Below are positions 42,041 through 50,163 of a stretch of 64,000 nt of DNA, one piece after another. A model generated the notes under the pieces. It did not search any database. It was given only the letters and a program-made list of their open reading frames with translations, and was not told the origin of the DNA. Every line of letters begins with the position of its first letter. Positions within the stretch are counted from its first letter, which is position 1. A program made the position numbers and the translations under genes. The DNA comes from Gemmatimonas phototrophica (GTDB lineage Bacteria; Gemmatimonadota; Gemmatimonadetes; Gemmatimonadales; Gemmatimonadaceae), in the NCBI RefSeq assembly GCF_000695095.2, contig NZ_CP011454.1, positions 1,674,001 through 1,738,000 on the forward strand, in the 5' to 3' direction.

Positions 42041-44707
42041 TCACGGCACCAACGCCTTCGCCGGCGCCTTGCCCATTCCCTTCACATGCACGTCCATCCA
42101 CGCCACCCATCTCGCCCACAAATCGAGATCGCTGGCATACGTGGAGACGGAGTGATCTTCGTACGGATACATGTACAGCGCCGCGTTCTTCCCCAGCCCC
42201 TGCAGCGCGGCGTACATGCGCGTGGAGCTGATGGGCGCCGTGCCCTGGTTCTGATCTTCCCACGCGTGGTAGAGCAGCAAGGCGCCGGCAATCTTGTCGG
42301 CGCGCAGGAACGGCGACATGTCCAGGTACGTCTCCCTGGCCTGGAAGAAATTGCGCCGCTCGCTCTGGAAGCCAAACGGGGTGAGCGTGCGATTGTACAT
42401 ACCATCGCCCGCAATGCCGGCCTTGAAGTTGGGCATGAGCGTCATGGCGTTCACGGTGCTGAAGGCGCCGTAGCTGTGGCCACCAATGCCCATCTTGTCG
42501 CGATCCACAAAGCCACTGTCTACCACGGCATCCAGCACGGCGTCGAGATTCTCTTCGAGATCCCGCGTGTAGTTGTCGTTCATACGGCCGGCGTCACCGT
42601 AAATGGGAATATCCGGCTGAATGAGCGCGTACCCCTGTGAGACCCACAGCTGCATGCTGCTGGCCGGACGGGCCGACGGGACCGTGGGATAGGCGTTGAT
42701 GTTGGTGCCGTTGCGCGACTCCTGATACGACGATTCGGTGGCGTACTCCCGTGGATAGAACCAGATGATGCCGGGGAGCCGCTGACCGGCCTTCCAGTCG
42801 CGTGGCAGTGTGACATCCACCCAGTACTTCGTGCCATCACGCGGCCGGACGACCTGAATGCGCTTGGAGAGTGCCTGACTGACTTCGGGGCCCACATCCA
42901 CGTTCTTCGTGAGCTGCTTGGCCTCGGTGCTCCCGGCGGTACGCAGCCACGCATCGGGCAGTACGGTGTGTGATTCACGCGTGACCAAATACTGCGATAC
43001 GTCGGCATCAAGCGCCGCCACAAACTCCTCGTACGTGTCGGCTGGCGAATCCATGAGTCGCGTGCGGGCCTTGCTGGTGATGTCCATGCGGTCCAGCCAC
43101 GGTCGTGGCGCCTGCTTGAACCAATTGGCACCGGGCGTGCGGGTGCCACTCAGCGCCACACTCTTGCCATCTTTGCCCAGCAATACATACGGCGTTCCGG
43201 CAATGCGGCGCGTCACCAGCTGACCGGCAGTGCTGTCGCTGTTGGCGCGACCCAAGCCACCGCCACCAAACAACGGCTGTGCCGCCGGCAGCGAGACATT
43301 GCGCCCCAAGTTCCAGCGCTCGGCGGGGTTCTTTACCCGCACGGCAATCACGGCCCCACTGTCGCTCACGAACATCGTGCTGCTATCGAGGCTGAACGTC
43401 ACGTTGGCCAGCTGCGGACCGCCGCGGTACAGCACGGTGGTGTCGTTGGGGCCATACGGTGCCTTCCATACCACGACCTGCCCACGCGGGGCACGCACCT
43501 GAATAGGCGCGTTGGCGGTGGGACGGTTGTTTGGTCCTCCTTCGTTGCGGTTCCCACCTGCCGGCGGCGTGGCTGGCGGGGCCGGGACATTTTGCAGGTA
43601 CAGTAGCCCCGGACCAATGGGGTTCCACTGCATGGCGCGGCGGCTGGTGTCATTGGAGGCGACGGCCCGCGCCGGCCCGCCCGCATCGTCGCCTCGCCCT
43701 CCTTCACGCAACGGCTGCGTGCTGAGGGTGGCCACCACCTTGCCCGTGGCATCCCACAGCTCCTGCACGGAGCCAAAGCTCGCCACCGGCACCAGATACG
43801 AGAACGGCTCCGTCATACGCGTGACCCGCACATGGCTGCCGTCCTGCGAAGCGTCCACGGTACGTACCATGGTGGGCGCACCCACGGTCTTTACGGCACG
43901 CGTGCGGATATCGATCAGCGCGACTTGGCCAGTGGTGTGGTACCTGAGCAGCGCCTTGTCATGCGGGTCCTGCAGCAAGGAAAAGTGCACCGGCTGCGGA
44001 ATGGCTTTCGATTCAGTGAGTCGCACCTGCGGGCCGTCTTCAATGTCGCCCTCGCCATGCGTAGGGATCGGTCCGCGATTCTGCGGTACCAGAACCGCCA
44101 CCACATGCTTGCCATCGGCGGTGAAGTCGAGATCGGTCACCATGGTCGCCAGCAACGGACGCTCGCTGAGGCGCGTGATCTTTCCTGAGGCCACATCGGC
44201 CACGTACGCATACGATGCCGCGGGGGAGTTCACCAAAAAGGCCACGTGCGTACCAACGGGCGACCAGACCGGGGCGCTCATGGTCGTGCCCGTGGGAATG
44301 GCGATGGGGCGCTCGGTGCCGGTGCGCGGATCGACCAGCATCATCCCGGTGCGCGTGCTGGTGGTGACACTGCGGGCGCGGTTGGCGCGCGTGTCCACCT
44401 GCAGGCCGCCCAGCCAGATGTGTGGTGCGCCGTACGCCTTGATGTCGCCGCGATCGGCGCCGCGCGTACGCAGGAACCAGCGTCCGTCGGGGCTCTGGTT
44501 GGCGTACGAAATATCCGTGCGCGGCGTCATGATCATGCGCTCGATGTTCTGTGGCGGCTTCACGAACTTTTCGGTGCGCAGTACCTGCTGCGGGTCCCAG
44601 CTGTTGGCAGCTGGCTGCGCGGCCAGGGGGGAGGCCACAGCCACTACGGCATTGGCCACAACGGCTGCAGGCAGCAGGACAAGGGACAGGGCGGACAAAC
44701 GGGTCAT
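42041..44707 (-). CDS. Secreted S9 family (prolyl oligopeptidase, glutamyl-endopeptidase-like) serine peptidase
   Basis: This 888-residue protein has a signal peptide (residues 1-30, ending PLAAQ) and a GGAG ribosome binding site. Residues about 60-600 form a beta-propeller with PD40-like parts (NQSPDGRWFLRTRG, VWSPVGTHVAFLV). The C-terminal alpha/beta hydrolase domain has the nucleophile in MGIGGHSYGAFSTVNA (Ser about 755), Asp in AWEDQNQGT (about 823) and His in YPYEDHSVST (about 857). The layout is closest to the S9D group. It probably degrades peptides outside the cytoplasm. It is divergent from the TIM-barrel gene at 44801 and ends at array D. Confidence 0.92.
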   Translation of the reverse strand: MTRLSALSLVLLPAAVVANAVVAVASPLAAQPAANSWDPQQVLRTEKFVKPPQNIERMIMTPRTDISYANQSPDGRWFLRTRGADRGDIKAYGAPHIWLGGLQVDTRANRARSVTTSTRTGMMLVDPRTGTERPIAIPTGTTMSAPVWSPVGTHVAFLVNSPAASYAYVADVASGKITRLSERPLLATMVTDLDFTADGKHVVAVLVPQNRGPIPTHGEGDIEDGPQVRLTESKAIPQPVHFSLLQDPHDKALLRYHTTGQVALIDIRTRAVKTVGAPTMVRTVDASQDGSHVRVTRMTEPFSYLVPVASFGSVQELWDATGKVVATLSTQPLREGGRGDDAGGPARAVASNDTSRRAMQWNPIGPGLLYLQNVPAPPATPPAGGNRNEGGPNNRPTANAPIQVRAPRGQVVVWKAPYGPNDTTVLYRGGPQLANVTFSLDSSTMFVSDSGAVIAVRVKNPAERWNLGRNVSLPAAQPLFGGGGLGRANSDSTAGQLVTRRIAGTPYVLLGKDGKSVALSGTRTPGANWFKQAPRPWLDRMDITSKARTRLMDSPADTYEEFVAALDADVSQYLVTRESHTVLPDAWLRTAGSTEAKQLTKNVDVGPEVSQALSKRIQVVRPRDGTKYWVDVTLPRDWKAGQRLPGIIWFYPREYATESSYQESRNGTNINAYPTVPSARPASSMQLWVSQGYALIQPDIPIYGDAGRMNDNYTRDLEENLDAVLDAVVDSGFVDRDKMGIGGHSYGAFSTVNAMTLMPNFKAGIAGDGMYNRTLTPFGFQSERRNFFQARETYLDMSPFLRADKIAGALLLYHAWEDQNQGTAPISSTRMYAALQGLGKNAALYMYPYEDHSVSTYASDLDLWARWVAWMDVHVKGMGKAPAKALVP

Positions 44708-44800
44708 ACAGGCTCCGGGGATGGGACGGGATACAGGGAGAATACGCGTCGGAACCCGATGGCGTTTGAAGTAGGGGGCGGGGGGCCGTATGCTTTACCT

Positions 44801-45634
44801 ATGCTCCGTCGCACCTTCCTCGCCTCTGCGGCCGCCACTCTGGCCAGCCGCCACCTCCTCCTCCCCACGTCGGCGGGGGCCTTGAACCGTATTGGCATCG
44901 AGCTGTATGCCGTGCGAAAGGCCATGCGGGAAGCGCCTGAGAAGACGCTCGAGGCGCTCGCCAAGATTGGCTATACCGACGTGGAGCTGCTCTGGAGCTT
45001 CAAGAACTTCGGGCAGAGCATCAAGGAGGTGAAAGCCAGCCTCAAGGCCACGGGACTCAAGGCCCCGTCGGCGCACATGGCCCCGGAGACCATTCTCACC
45101 GAATGGGAACAGCGTTGCGCTGAGGCCAAGGAGCTGGGGATGACCTATCTCACGGCGCCCAGTCTGCCGTCAGAAGCCAACAAGAGCATCGAGGTGGTGA
45201 GGCTGTGGGCCAACCGCTTCAACAACGCCGGTGAGGTCGCGCGTCGCTACGGGCTCTGGATTGCGCTGCACAACGAACCCAATCACGAAAAGCCCATCAT
45301 GGGTCAGAAGCCCATGGACGTCTTTTTGGCGGAGACCGACCCCAAGCTCGTGCGTTTTCAGCTCGACGTGGGCAACATGCTCATGGGCGGCGGCGACCCG
45401 CTGGCGTTCCTGCAGCAGTACCGGAACCGCTGCTGGAGCTTCCATCTCAAGAACGTGATCGCCGACCGCACCAAGGACACGGAGCTCGCCAAGGGCGTGT
45501 TTGACCTCAAGACGTTCCTGGCGGCGGTCCCGGAGCTCGACAAGAAGCCCTGCTTCGTGGAGCAGGAAGGGAGCGGCGACGAGCTGGCGAGTGCGAAGGA
45601 GAACTTTGAGTTTCTGCGCGGGCTGAAGTGGTAG
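44801..45634 (+). CDS. Exported sugar phosphate isomerase/epimerase-like TIM-barrel protein (second copy)
   Basis: The ATG at 44801 gives a 277-residue protein with a signal peptide, MLRRTFLASAAATLASRHLL, of twin-arginine type. The barrel shows IGIELYAVRKAMREAPEKTL, KIGYTDVELLWSF, SAHMAPETI, LWIALHNEPNHEKP (metal ligands), VRFQLDVGNMLMGGGDPL and WSFHLKNVIAD, with CFVEQEG near the end. It is a member of the same superfamily as the 38063 gene but clearly a different sequence. It may act on the same oxidised-sugar pathway. It is separated from the convergent SDR gene by array E. Confidence 0.85.
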   Translation: MLRRTFLASAAATLASRHLLLPTSAGALNRIGIELYAVRKAMREAPEKTLEALAKIGYTDVELLWSFKNFGQSIKEVKASLKATGLKAPSAHMAPETILTEWEQRCAEAKELGMTYLTAPSLPSEANKSIEVVRLWANRFNNAGEVARRYGLWIALHNEPNHEKPIMGQKPMDVFLAETDPKLVRFQLDVGNMLMGGGDPLAFLQQYRNRCWSFHLKNVIADRTKDTELAKGVFDLKTFLAAVPELDKKPCFVEQEGSGDELASAKENFEFLRGLKW

Positions 45635-45638
45635 TAAC

Positions 45639-45779
45639 GAACTGAAAACTGAAAACTCGAACTGACGACTGAATACTTCTACTGAAAACTGAAAACTCCC
45701 CTCGCCCGAGTGGAAAGAAGTTGTCAGTCGTCAGTAAGAGTCTTCAGTTCTCAGTTTGAGTATTCAGTTGTCAGTTTCT
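45639..45779. repeat. Palindromic heptad array E
   Basis: The left arm reads ACTGAAA ACTGAAA ACTCGA ACTGACG ACTGAAT ACTTCT ACTGAAA ACTGAAA ACTC (45641-45698). The right arm, from 45721, reads TTGTCAGTCGTCAGTAAGAG, TCTTCAGTTCTCAGTTTGAG, TATTCAGTTGTCAGTTTC. The loop (45699-45720) is CCCTCGCCCGAGTGGAAAGA-like. It fills the space between the stop codons of the convergent TIM-barrel and SDR genes, 5 bp from each. Confidence 0.9.
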
Positions 45780-45784
45780 TCCGA

Positions 45785-47377
45785 CTACCAGTCCGTCGGC
45801 TTGTAATCCTTTAGGAACTTCCCCCACACATGCTCGCCGGTGTTGATCCCGTCAATAATCGGATCAACAATGCGCGCCGCGCCGTCCACGATATCGAGCG
45901 GCGGATGGAAGCGATGCTCCTCCACCTTGCGTGCGGCAATGTGCACCGGGTCTTCATCGGTCACCCACCCGGTATCCACCGCGTTCATGTGAATGCCGTC
46001 GGTCTCGTAGTCGGCCGCTGACGTGCGCGTCATCATGTTCAGCGCGGCCTTGGCCATGTTGGTGTGCGGGTGGCGCGTGGTTTTGAACTTGCGATAGAAC
46101 TGCCCCTCAACCGCACTCACGTTCACGATGTGCTTGTCGCGGTTGGCGGTGCGCATCATGAGTGGCTTGAGGCGTGCGTTGATCAGGAACGGCGCAATCG
46201 CGTTTACCAGCTGCACCTCAAGTAGCTCCACACTCGGCACTTCGTGCATGAGCAACCGCCACGAATTGCGCTCGCGCAAATCCACCTGCTGCAGGTCCTG
46301 ATCCAGGCGTCCCTCGGGGAACAGCTGCGACTGGTCCTGATGCTCCTCGGCCAGCAGTGCCACCTGCGACAGCTCGGCGGCGTGTGTCATCCCCGCCACC
46401 TCGGCCAGCGCGCGCGGCAACGTCGCGGGCGTGATCATTTCGTCTTCGCGCGATACGCCCGCTTCCGGGAGCAAGTGGTATCCTCGCACACCCTCATACG
46501 CGCCGAGCAGCTTGCGCGCCTGCTCCGGCATGTCACTGATCGACGCCCGCTCGAGATCCATCATGTGCTTGTAGAAGTCGGGCGGGCGCCGGACGGTCTG
46601 ACAGGCGTTGTTCACGATGAAATCGAGACGGTCGTGCGTCTCCATGAGGTGGTGGCAGAACGCCTCCACACTCGGGGTATGACGCAAGTCGAGCCCGTAA
46701 ATCTCGAGGCGGTGCTTCCACTGTTCAAAGTCCGGCTCAGCGGCGTAGCGCTGCGCCGAGTCGCGCGGGAAGCGTGTGGTGACAATGAGATGGGCGCCGG
46801 CGCGCAGCAGCTTGATACCCGCCTGGTAGCCGATCTTCACCCGTCCACCGGTGAGCAGGGCAGTGCGCCCGCTCAGGTTGGCCGATTCGGTGCGCTTGCG
46901 GTAGTTGAATTCCGCGCAGCTGGGGCAGAGCTGGTCGTAGAAGTGGTGCAGCACCGTGAACTGCTGCTTGCACACATAGCAGTGCTGGGCTTCCAGCGCT
47001 TCGGTGAAGTCCGGTTCGTCGACGGTGATCTGTTCGTCGCTTCCGGGCAGCAGATAATTGGGCGTGGTGAACACCGTCTGCCGGCGCAGCTTCCGGATGC
47101 CCGTTTCCTGCAGCTGGTTCTCCGCTTCCTGCAGCTTGGCCGTGCGCTCCACCTTCTTGAGGCGCTTGGTGGCCTTCACCATTTGGCGGCGGAGAATGGC
47201 ATCCGGGCGCGACACTTCGCCCGCGGCCTTGAGCAGGCGCGTGCGCTGGTCCTCGGGGATCTCGAGCAAGTTGGCACGGTCCTCCGCGAGCTTCTCGAGG
47301 AGGGCCGTAGCGGCAGCGATCTGCTCAGCCGAGATGGGCTCGGCCGGGGTATTCTGGGGCAGCGAAGTGTCCGACAT
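45785..47377 (-). CDS. Large atypical short-chain dehydrogenase/reductase with zinc-ribbon insert
   Basis: This 530-residue protein starts with a helical, charged region (about 1-120). A zinc ribbon, CYVC followed 15 residues later by CPSC, lies at about 131-153. The Rossmann SDR domain begins LSGRTALLTGGRVKIGYQAG (about 170). It continues with LDFIVNNACQTVRRPP and the catalytic-Ser region HIVNVSAVEGQF. Where the usual YxxxK is expected the sequence reads HPHTNMAKAALNMM, so Thr stands in the Tyr position; a YRKFK just upstream could be a substitute. Cofactor and substrate are unknown. It is soluble. The ATG at 47377 is used; its 3' end meets array E. Confidence 0.85.
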   Translation of the reverse strand: MSDTSLPQNTPAEPISAEQIAAATALLEKLAEDRANLLEIPEDQRTRLLKAAGEVSRPDAILRRQMVKATKRLKKVERTAKLQEAENQLQETGIRKLRRQTVFTTPNYLLPGSDEQITVDEPDFTEALEAQHCYVCKQQFTVLHHFYDQLCPSCAEFNYRKRTESANLSGRTALLTGGRVKIGYQAGIKLLRAGAHLIVTTRFPRDSAQRYAAEPDFEQWKHRLEIYGLDLRHTPSVEAFCHHLMETHDRLDFIVNNACQTVRRPPDFYKHMMDLERASISDMPEQARKLLGAYEGVRGYHLLPEAGVSREDEMITPATLPRALAEVAGMTHAAELSQVALLAEEHQDQSQLFPEGRLDQDLQQVDLRERNSWRLLMHEVPSVELLEVQLVNAIAPFLINARLKPLMMRTANRDKHIVNVSAVEGQFYRKFKTTRHPHTNMAKAALNMMTRTSAADYETDGIHMNAVDTGWVTDEDPVHIAARKVEEHRFHPPLDIVDGAARIVDPIIDGINTGEHVWGKFLKDYKPTDW

Positions 47378-47446
47378 AGCCTTGAAAGATAACGAGGCTG
47401 AGTCTGGAATCACATTTGTGACCTTACCGCTTGCTGCCCGGGCGCC

Positions 47447-47761
47447 TTAGTACTCTGCCTCAAACGCCAACCCCTGCTTCTTGGGGAGCAGCCAGTAGTA
47501 CCAGTGCTTCTCCCGGTCCCATCCCTCGGCGGCGGCATTTTCCTCGCCCCACACGCAGCGGCCACTGGGGAACGAGGCGTTCTTGAAGCGGGTATCGAGC
47601 TCGAGCAGATCCGCCCACTGGTCGTGGTGCTCCTCAATGACGCGCAGCGCGTGGCGCACATCGAGGTCGTTGAGGTAATCGTCGAAAGTCAGCTCGTAGC
47701 CGCGCTCCACTTCGGTCACCGTGCGGGACCACTGGGCCAGCCATTCGTCGCGTTCGTGCAT
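47447..47761 (-). CDS. Small acidic protein, candidate immunity protein for the upstream RNase-like toxin
   Basis: This 104-residue protein (MHERDEWLAQWSRTVTEVER) has no signal peptide. By count it has about 23 acidic and 12 basic residues, so it is strongly acidic. The segment YELTFDDYLNDLDVRHALRV near residues 22-41 is notable. It starts 19 bp after the stop of an exported RNase-like protein on the same strand. Small acidic partners directly downstream are typical of nuclease-toxin immunity proteins, so this role is inferred from size, charge and position, not from a recognised immunity family. An upstream extension to 47902 would overlap the toxin gene and is unlikely. Confidence 0.65.
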   Translation of the reverse strand: MHERDEWLAQWSRTVTEVERGYELTFDDYLNDLDVRHALRVIEEHHDQWADLLELDTRFKNASFPSGRCVWGEENAAAEGWDREKHWYYWLLPKKQGLAFEAEY

Positions 47762-47780
47762 TGCAGAGAGGGAGCGGGGA

Positions 47781-48269
47781 TCAGGATCGGGGCGAACGAC
47801 GGGACTGCCGGCGGAAGTACGCCTCTCCGTCATTCGGCTTGAAGAACGTGCGAATCGTGCTGTCGGCGTCAAACGCAATGAAGGCGCCGCTGCTCCGATC
47901 ATACTTGGAAATCACGCCATCCGTTGGGCGGGTAATCTCAAGCACCTCGCCGGACGGCGGCGCGGCCCGCACGGCCTGCGCGAGCGCCAGATACGCATCG
48001 GCAGTGGGGGCGGCGAACTCCGCCCCGTGCTTGGCGAAGTGCTCGTCCAGCCGCACCCGGGACCGGAACCCAATGGTGCTGCGGGGGGCGGTCGGGGTTT
48101 GAGGGGCGGCCGACGCCGGGCCCGCGGCCGGGGCGTCGCCAGCCGCCGGAACAGGGGCCGGTACCGGCGCCGAGGGGAGCGATGCCTGGTCCCGGGGGCT
48201 ACAAAGCAGCCAGGTGCCGGCCACGATGCAGACCAGGGCCAGAGCGAATGAGCGGAAAGCGCGATTCAT
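47781..48269 (-). CDS. Exported protein with polymorphic-toxin-type RNase domain (BECR/colicin-D-like)
   Basis: This 162-residue protein has an N-terminal hydrophobic segment (FALALVCIVAGTWLLC, 8-23) and a Pro/Ala-rich linker (about 30-62). Its C-terminal domain contains RVRLDEHFAKHGAEFAAPTA, DAYLALAQAV, a GVISKYDRSSGAFIAF segment and STIRTFFKPNDGEAYFRRQ. This pattern (EHFxKHG, YLxLA, IRTFFKP) recalls the C-terminal RNase domains of polymorphic and contact-dependent toxins (barnase/EndoU/colicin E5-D/RelE fold). Likely catalytic residues would be His77, Lys80 or His81 and Thr141. Activity and secretion route are inferred. It is divergent from tesB (16 bp) and followed by a small acidic gene. 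Confidence 0.7.
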   Translation of the reverse strand: MNRAFRSFALALVCIVAGTWLLCSPRDQASLPSAPVPAPVPAAGDAPAAGPASAAPQTPTAPRSTIGFRSRVRLDEHFAKHGAEFAAPTADAYLALAQAVRAAPPSGEVLEITRPTDGVISKYDRSSGAFIAFDADSTIRTFFKPNDGEAYFRRQSRRSPRS

Positions 48270-48285
48270 GCCACATATTCACTCC

Positions 48286-49158
48286 ATGAGCATCGTATCG
48301 GAACTGCTGGACCTGCTCGAGCTCGAAAAGCTCGAAGTGAACATCTACCGCGGAAAGAACCGGGACCTTGGCACGGGTCGCGTCTTTGGCGGACAAGTCT
48401 TCGCGCAAGCACTGGTGGCGGCCCGCCGCACGGTGGAGGGGCCGCGCGAGGCGCATTCGGTGCACGGCTACTTTTTGCGCCCCGGCGACCTCAAGGCCCC
48501 CATCGTCTACTTTGTGGACCGGCCTCGGGACGGTGGGACGTTCACCAGCCGGCGCGTCACGGCCATTCAGCACGGGGAGGCCATCTTTCACCTGTCCGCC
48601 TCGTTTCACATTGAAGAGCCGGGGCTGGATCACCAGGTGACCATGCCACAGGTGCGCGACCCGGACAGCATCAAGCCGGAGCTGCAGCAGGTCCGTGAGA
48701 ATGCGGCGGTGCTGCCGCCCGAGCTCCGCACCGTCATCACGCAGGATCGCCCCATCGACTTCCGCTCGCCACAGTCGCATTTGCCTGGCGGGCCGGCCGA
48801 AGGTGAGCCTGAGCGGTATGTGTGGTTCCGGGTGATTGACGCGCTCCCCGATGACCCCATCGTGCACCAGGCCATTCTGGCGTACGCATCGGACTACGGC
48901 TTTCTCCCCACGGCCCTGTTCCCGCATGGCATTCGCTACGGCGACCCCCGCATGTTCCTCGCGTCGCTCGACCACACGCTGTGGATGCACCGGCCCTTTC
49001 GCGCCGACGAGTGGCTGCTGTACGTGATGGACAGCCCCAATGCCTTTGGCTCCCGCGGCTTCGTCCGCGGTCAGATCTTTACGCGCGGCGGACTGTTGGT
49101 GGCGAGTGTGGCGCAGGAAGGGCTGCTGCGCCTAAAAGACCACAAAGCTAAGGCCTGA
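48286..49158 (+). CDS. tesB: Acyl-CoA thioesterase II (TesB)
   Basis: The ATG at 48286 gives a 290-residue double-hotdog thioesterase, close to E. coli TesB (286). Hallmarks are LELEKLEVNIYRGKN, GRVFGGQVFAQALVAARRTV, SVHGYFLRPGD, PIVYFVDRPRDGGTFTSRRV, ASDYGFLPTAL (catalytic Asp), SLDHTLWMHRPFRADEWLLY (Thr region) and GQIFTRGGLLVASVAQEGLL (Gln). It hydrolyses medium- and long-chain acyl-CoA in the cytoplasm. Its start region is only 16 bp from the divergent toxin-like gene, and its last 11 bp overlap the opposite alpha/beta hydrolase gene. Confidence 0.96.
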   Translation: MSIVSELLDLLELEKLEVNIYRGKNRDLGTGRVFGGQVFAQALVAARRTVEGPREAHSVHGYFLRPGDLKAPIVYFVDRPRDGGTFTSRRVTAIQHGEAIFHLSASFHIEEPGLDHQVTMPQVRDPDSIKPELQQVRENAAVLPPELRTVITQDRPIDFRSPQSHLPGGPAEGEPERYVWFRVIDALPDDPIVHQAILAYASDYGFLPTALFPHGIRYGDPRMFLASLDHTLWMHRPFRADEWLLYVMDSPNAFGSRGFVRGQIFTRGGLLVASVAQEGLLRLKDHKAKA

Positions 49159-50143
49159 CGAACTCCACGATCTTGTCGCGCACCGTGTTGGTCTGGCTTG
49201 GCGCGACAATGCGGCCGGCCAGCACGTGCCCGTCTTCGCCGTCGGTGGGAATGATGCTTACCTGTTCCACCGACGACAGCGTTTCCATGGCCAGTGCGTC
49301 AATCCACCGGTGTGTGCGGGCGGCATCCACCACCTGATCGTTCTCGTGGAAGAACACGAGGGTGGGCACATTGTAGCCCTTGAGCGACTGGCTGCGCGTG
49401 TGCTCCACCAGCGCCTGCATGGGAAAGAGCGCGGTGGAGGGATACTTCATGGTCCAGAAGCGACGCTGCTCGTCGTTGCGGGCGGTCCACTCGCGCTGCG
49501 GAATGAATCGCGGGAGCAGCACCTTGGCCCACGGCAGGGTAAGCACGGCGGCGGCAGGGTCCTTGGGGCCAAAGTTCGGCGAAATGAGCGCGAGCGCATG
49601 GAGTCCCTCTCGCTGACCGCTTTCGAGAGTGGCGAGCCACACGCCCAAAGTGCCGCCGGTGCTCGTGCCAATCACCAGGACGGAGTCGCCAAGGCGGCGG
49701 CCAATTTCCAATGCTTCCACGGCATCGGTGAGCCAATCCTGAGCCGTTACGCTCCCAAGCGAATCGCCGGGGAGACCGTGCCCGCGCAGGCGCGTTTCAA
49801 AGAGATTGGCGCCCAACGATTTGGCCACCAGCTCTGACACCGGCGCGGTTTCCTGTCGGGTGGCGGAGAAACCGTGCAGGTACACCACACTCCACGCGGT
49901 TTTGACTGGTGCAGCAGGATCCGCAAAGCGAATACGCTTGGCGACGGCGGTGTCCATGGCGCCTGCTTGCTCTTCACGCTGTTGCAGCCACGCGGGGAGC
50001 GCCGTTATGGCGGTAGGCACGGCGGAGCGCACGACGCCCAGGTCGGGAGCGCGCACACAGGTGCGCGGCCCCGCCAGCAATATCAATAGGACAAGTGCGG
50101 CGGTGACCACAGGCCACCGCCGCCGTTTCTGCGCCGCCGTCAT
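49148..50143 (-). CDS. Membrane-anchored alpha/beta hydrolase (lipase/esterase-like)
   Basis: This 331-residue protein begins with a basic stretch and one hydrophobic segment (VVTAALVLLILLAG, about 12-25), a signal anchor or signal peptide. The alpha/beta hydrolase core has the oxyanion region VVYLHGFSATRQE (about 90), TRLRGHGLPGDS, the nucleophile elbow LVIGTSTGGTLGV (Ser about 160), Asp in FHENDQVVD (about 270) and His in EDGHVLAG (about 305). It resembles monoacylglycerol lipase-type esterases. The 3' end overlaps tesB by 11 bp. It starts 20 bp after the PmbA-like gene stops and may be in the same operon. Confidence 0.88.
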   Translation of the reverse strand: MTAAQKRRRWPVVTAALVLLILLAGPRTCVRAPDLGVVRSAVPTAITALPAWLQQREEQAGAMDTAVAKRIRFADPAAPVKTAWSVVYLHGFSATRQETAPVSELVAKSLGANLFETRLRGHGLPGDSLGSVTAQDWLTDAVEALEIGRRLGDSVLVIGTSTGGTLGVWLATLESGQREGLHALALISPNFGPKDPAAAVLTLPWAKVLLPRFIPQREWTARNDEQRRFWTMKYPSTALFPMQALVEHTRSQSLKGYNVPTLVFFHENDQVVDAARTHRWIDALAMETLSSVEQVSIIPTDGEDGHVLAGRIVAPSQTNTVRDKIVEFVRP

Positions 50144-50163
50144 GACGGGAAATCTATCCCCGG

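Noticed and set aside
47447-47902. Longer start for the small acidic protein at 47902
   Set aside because: It would overlap the upstream toxin-like gene by over 100 bp in another frame and add Arg/Ser-rich sequence with no family feature.
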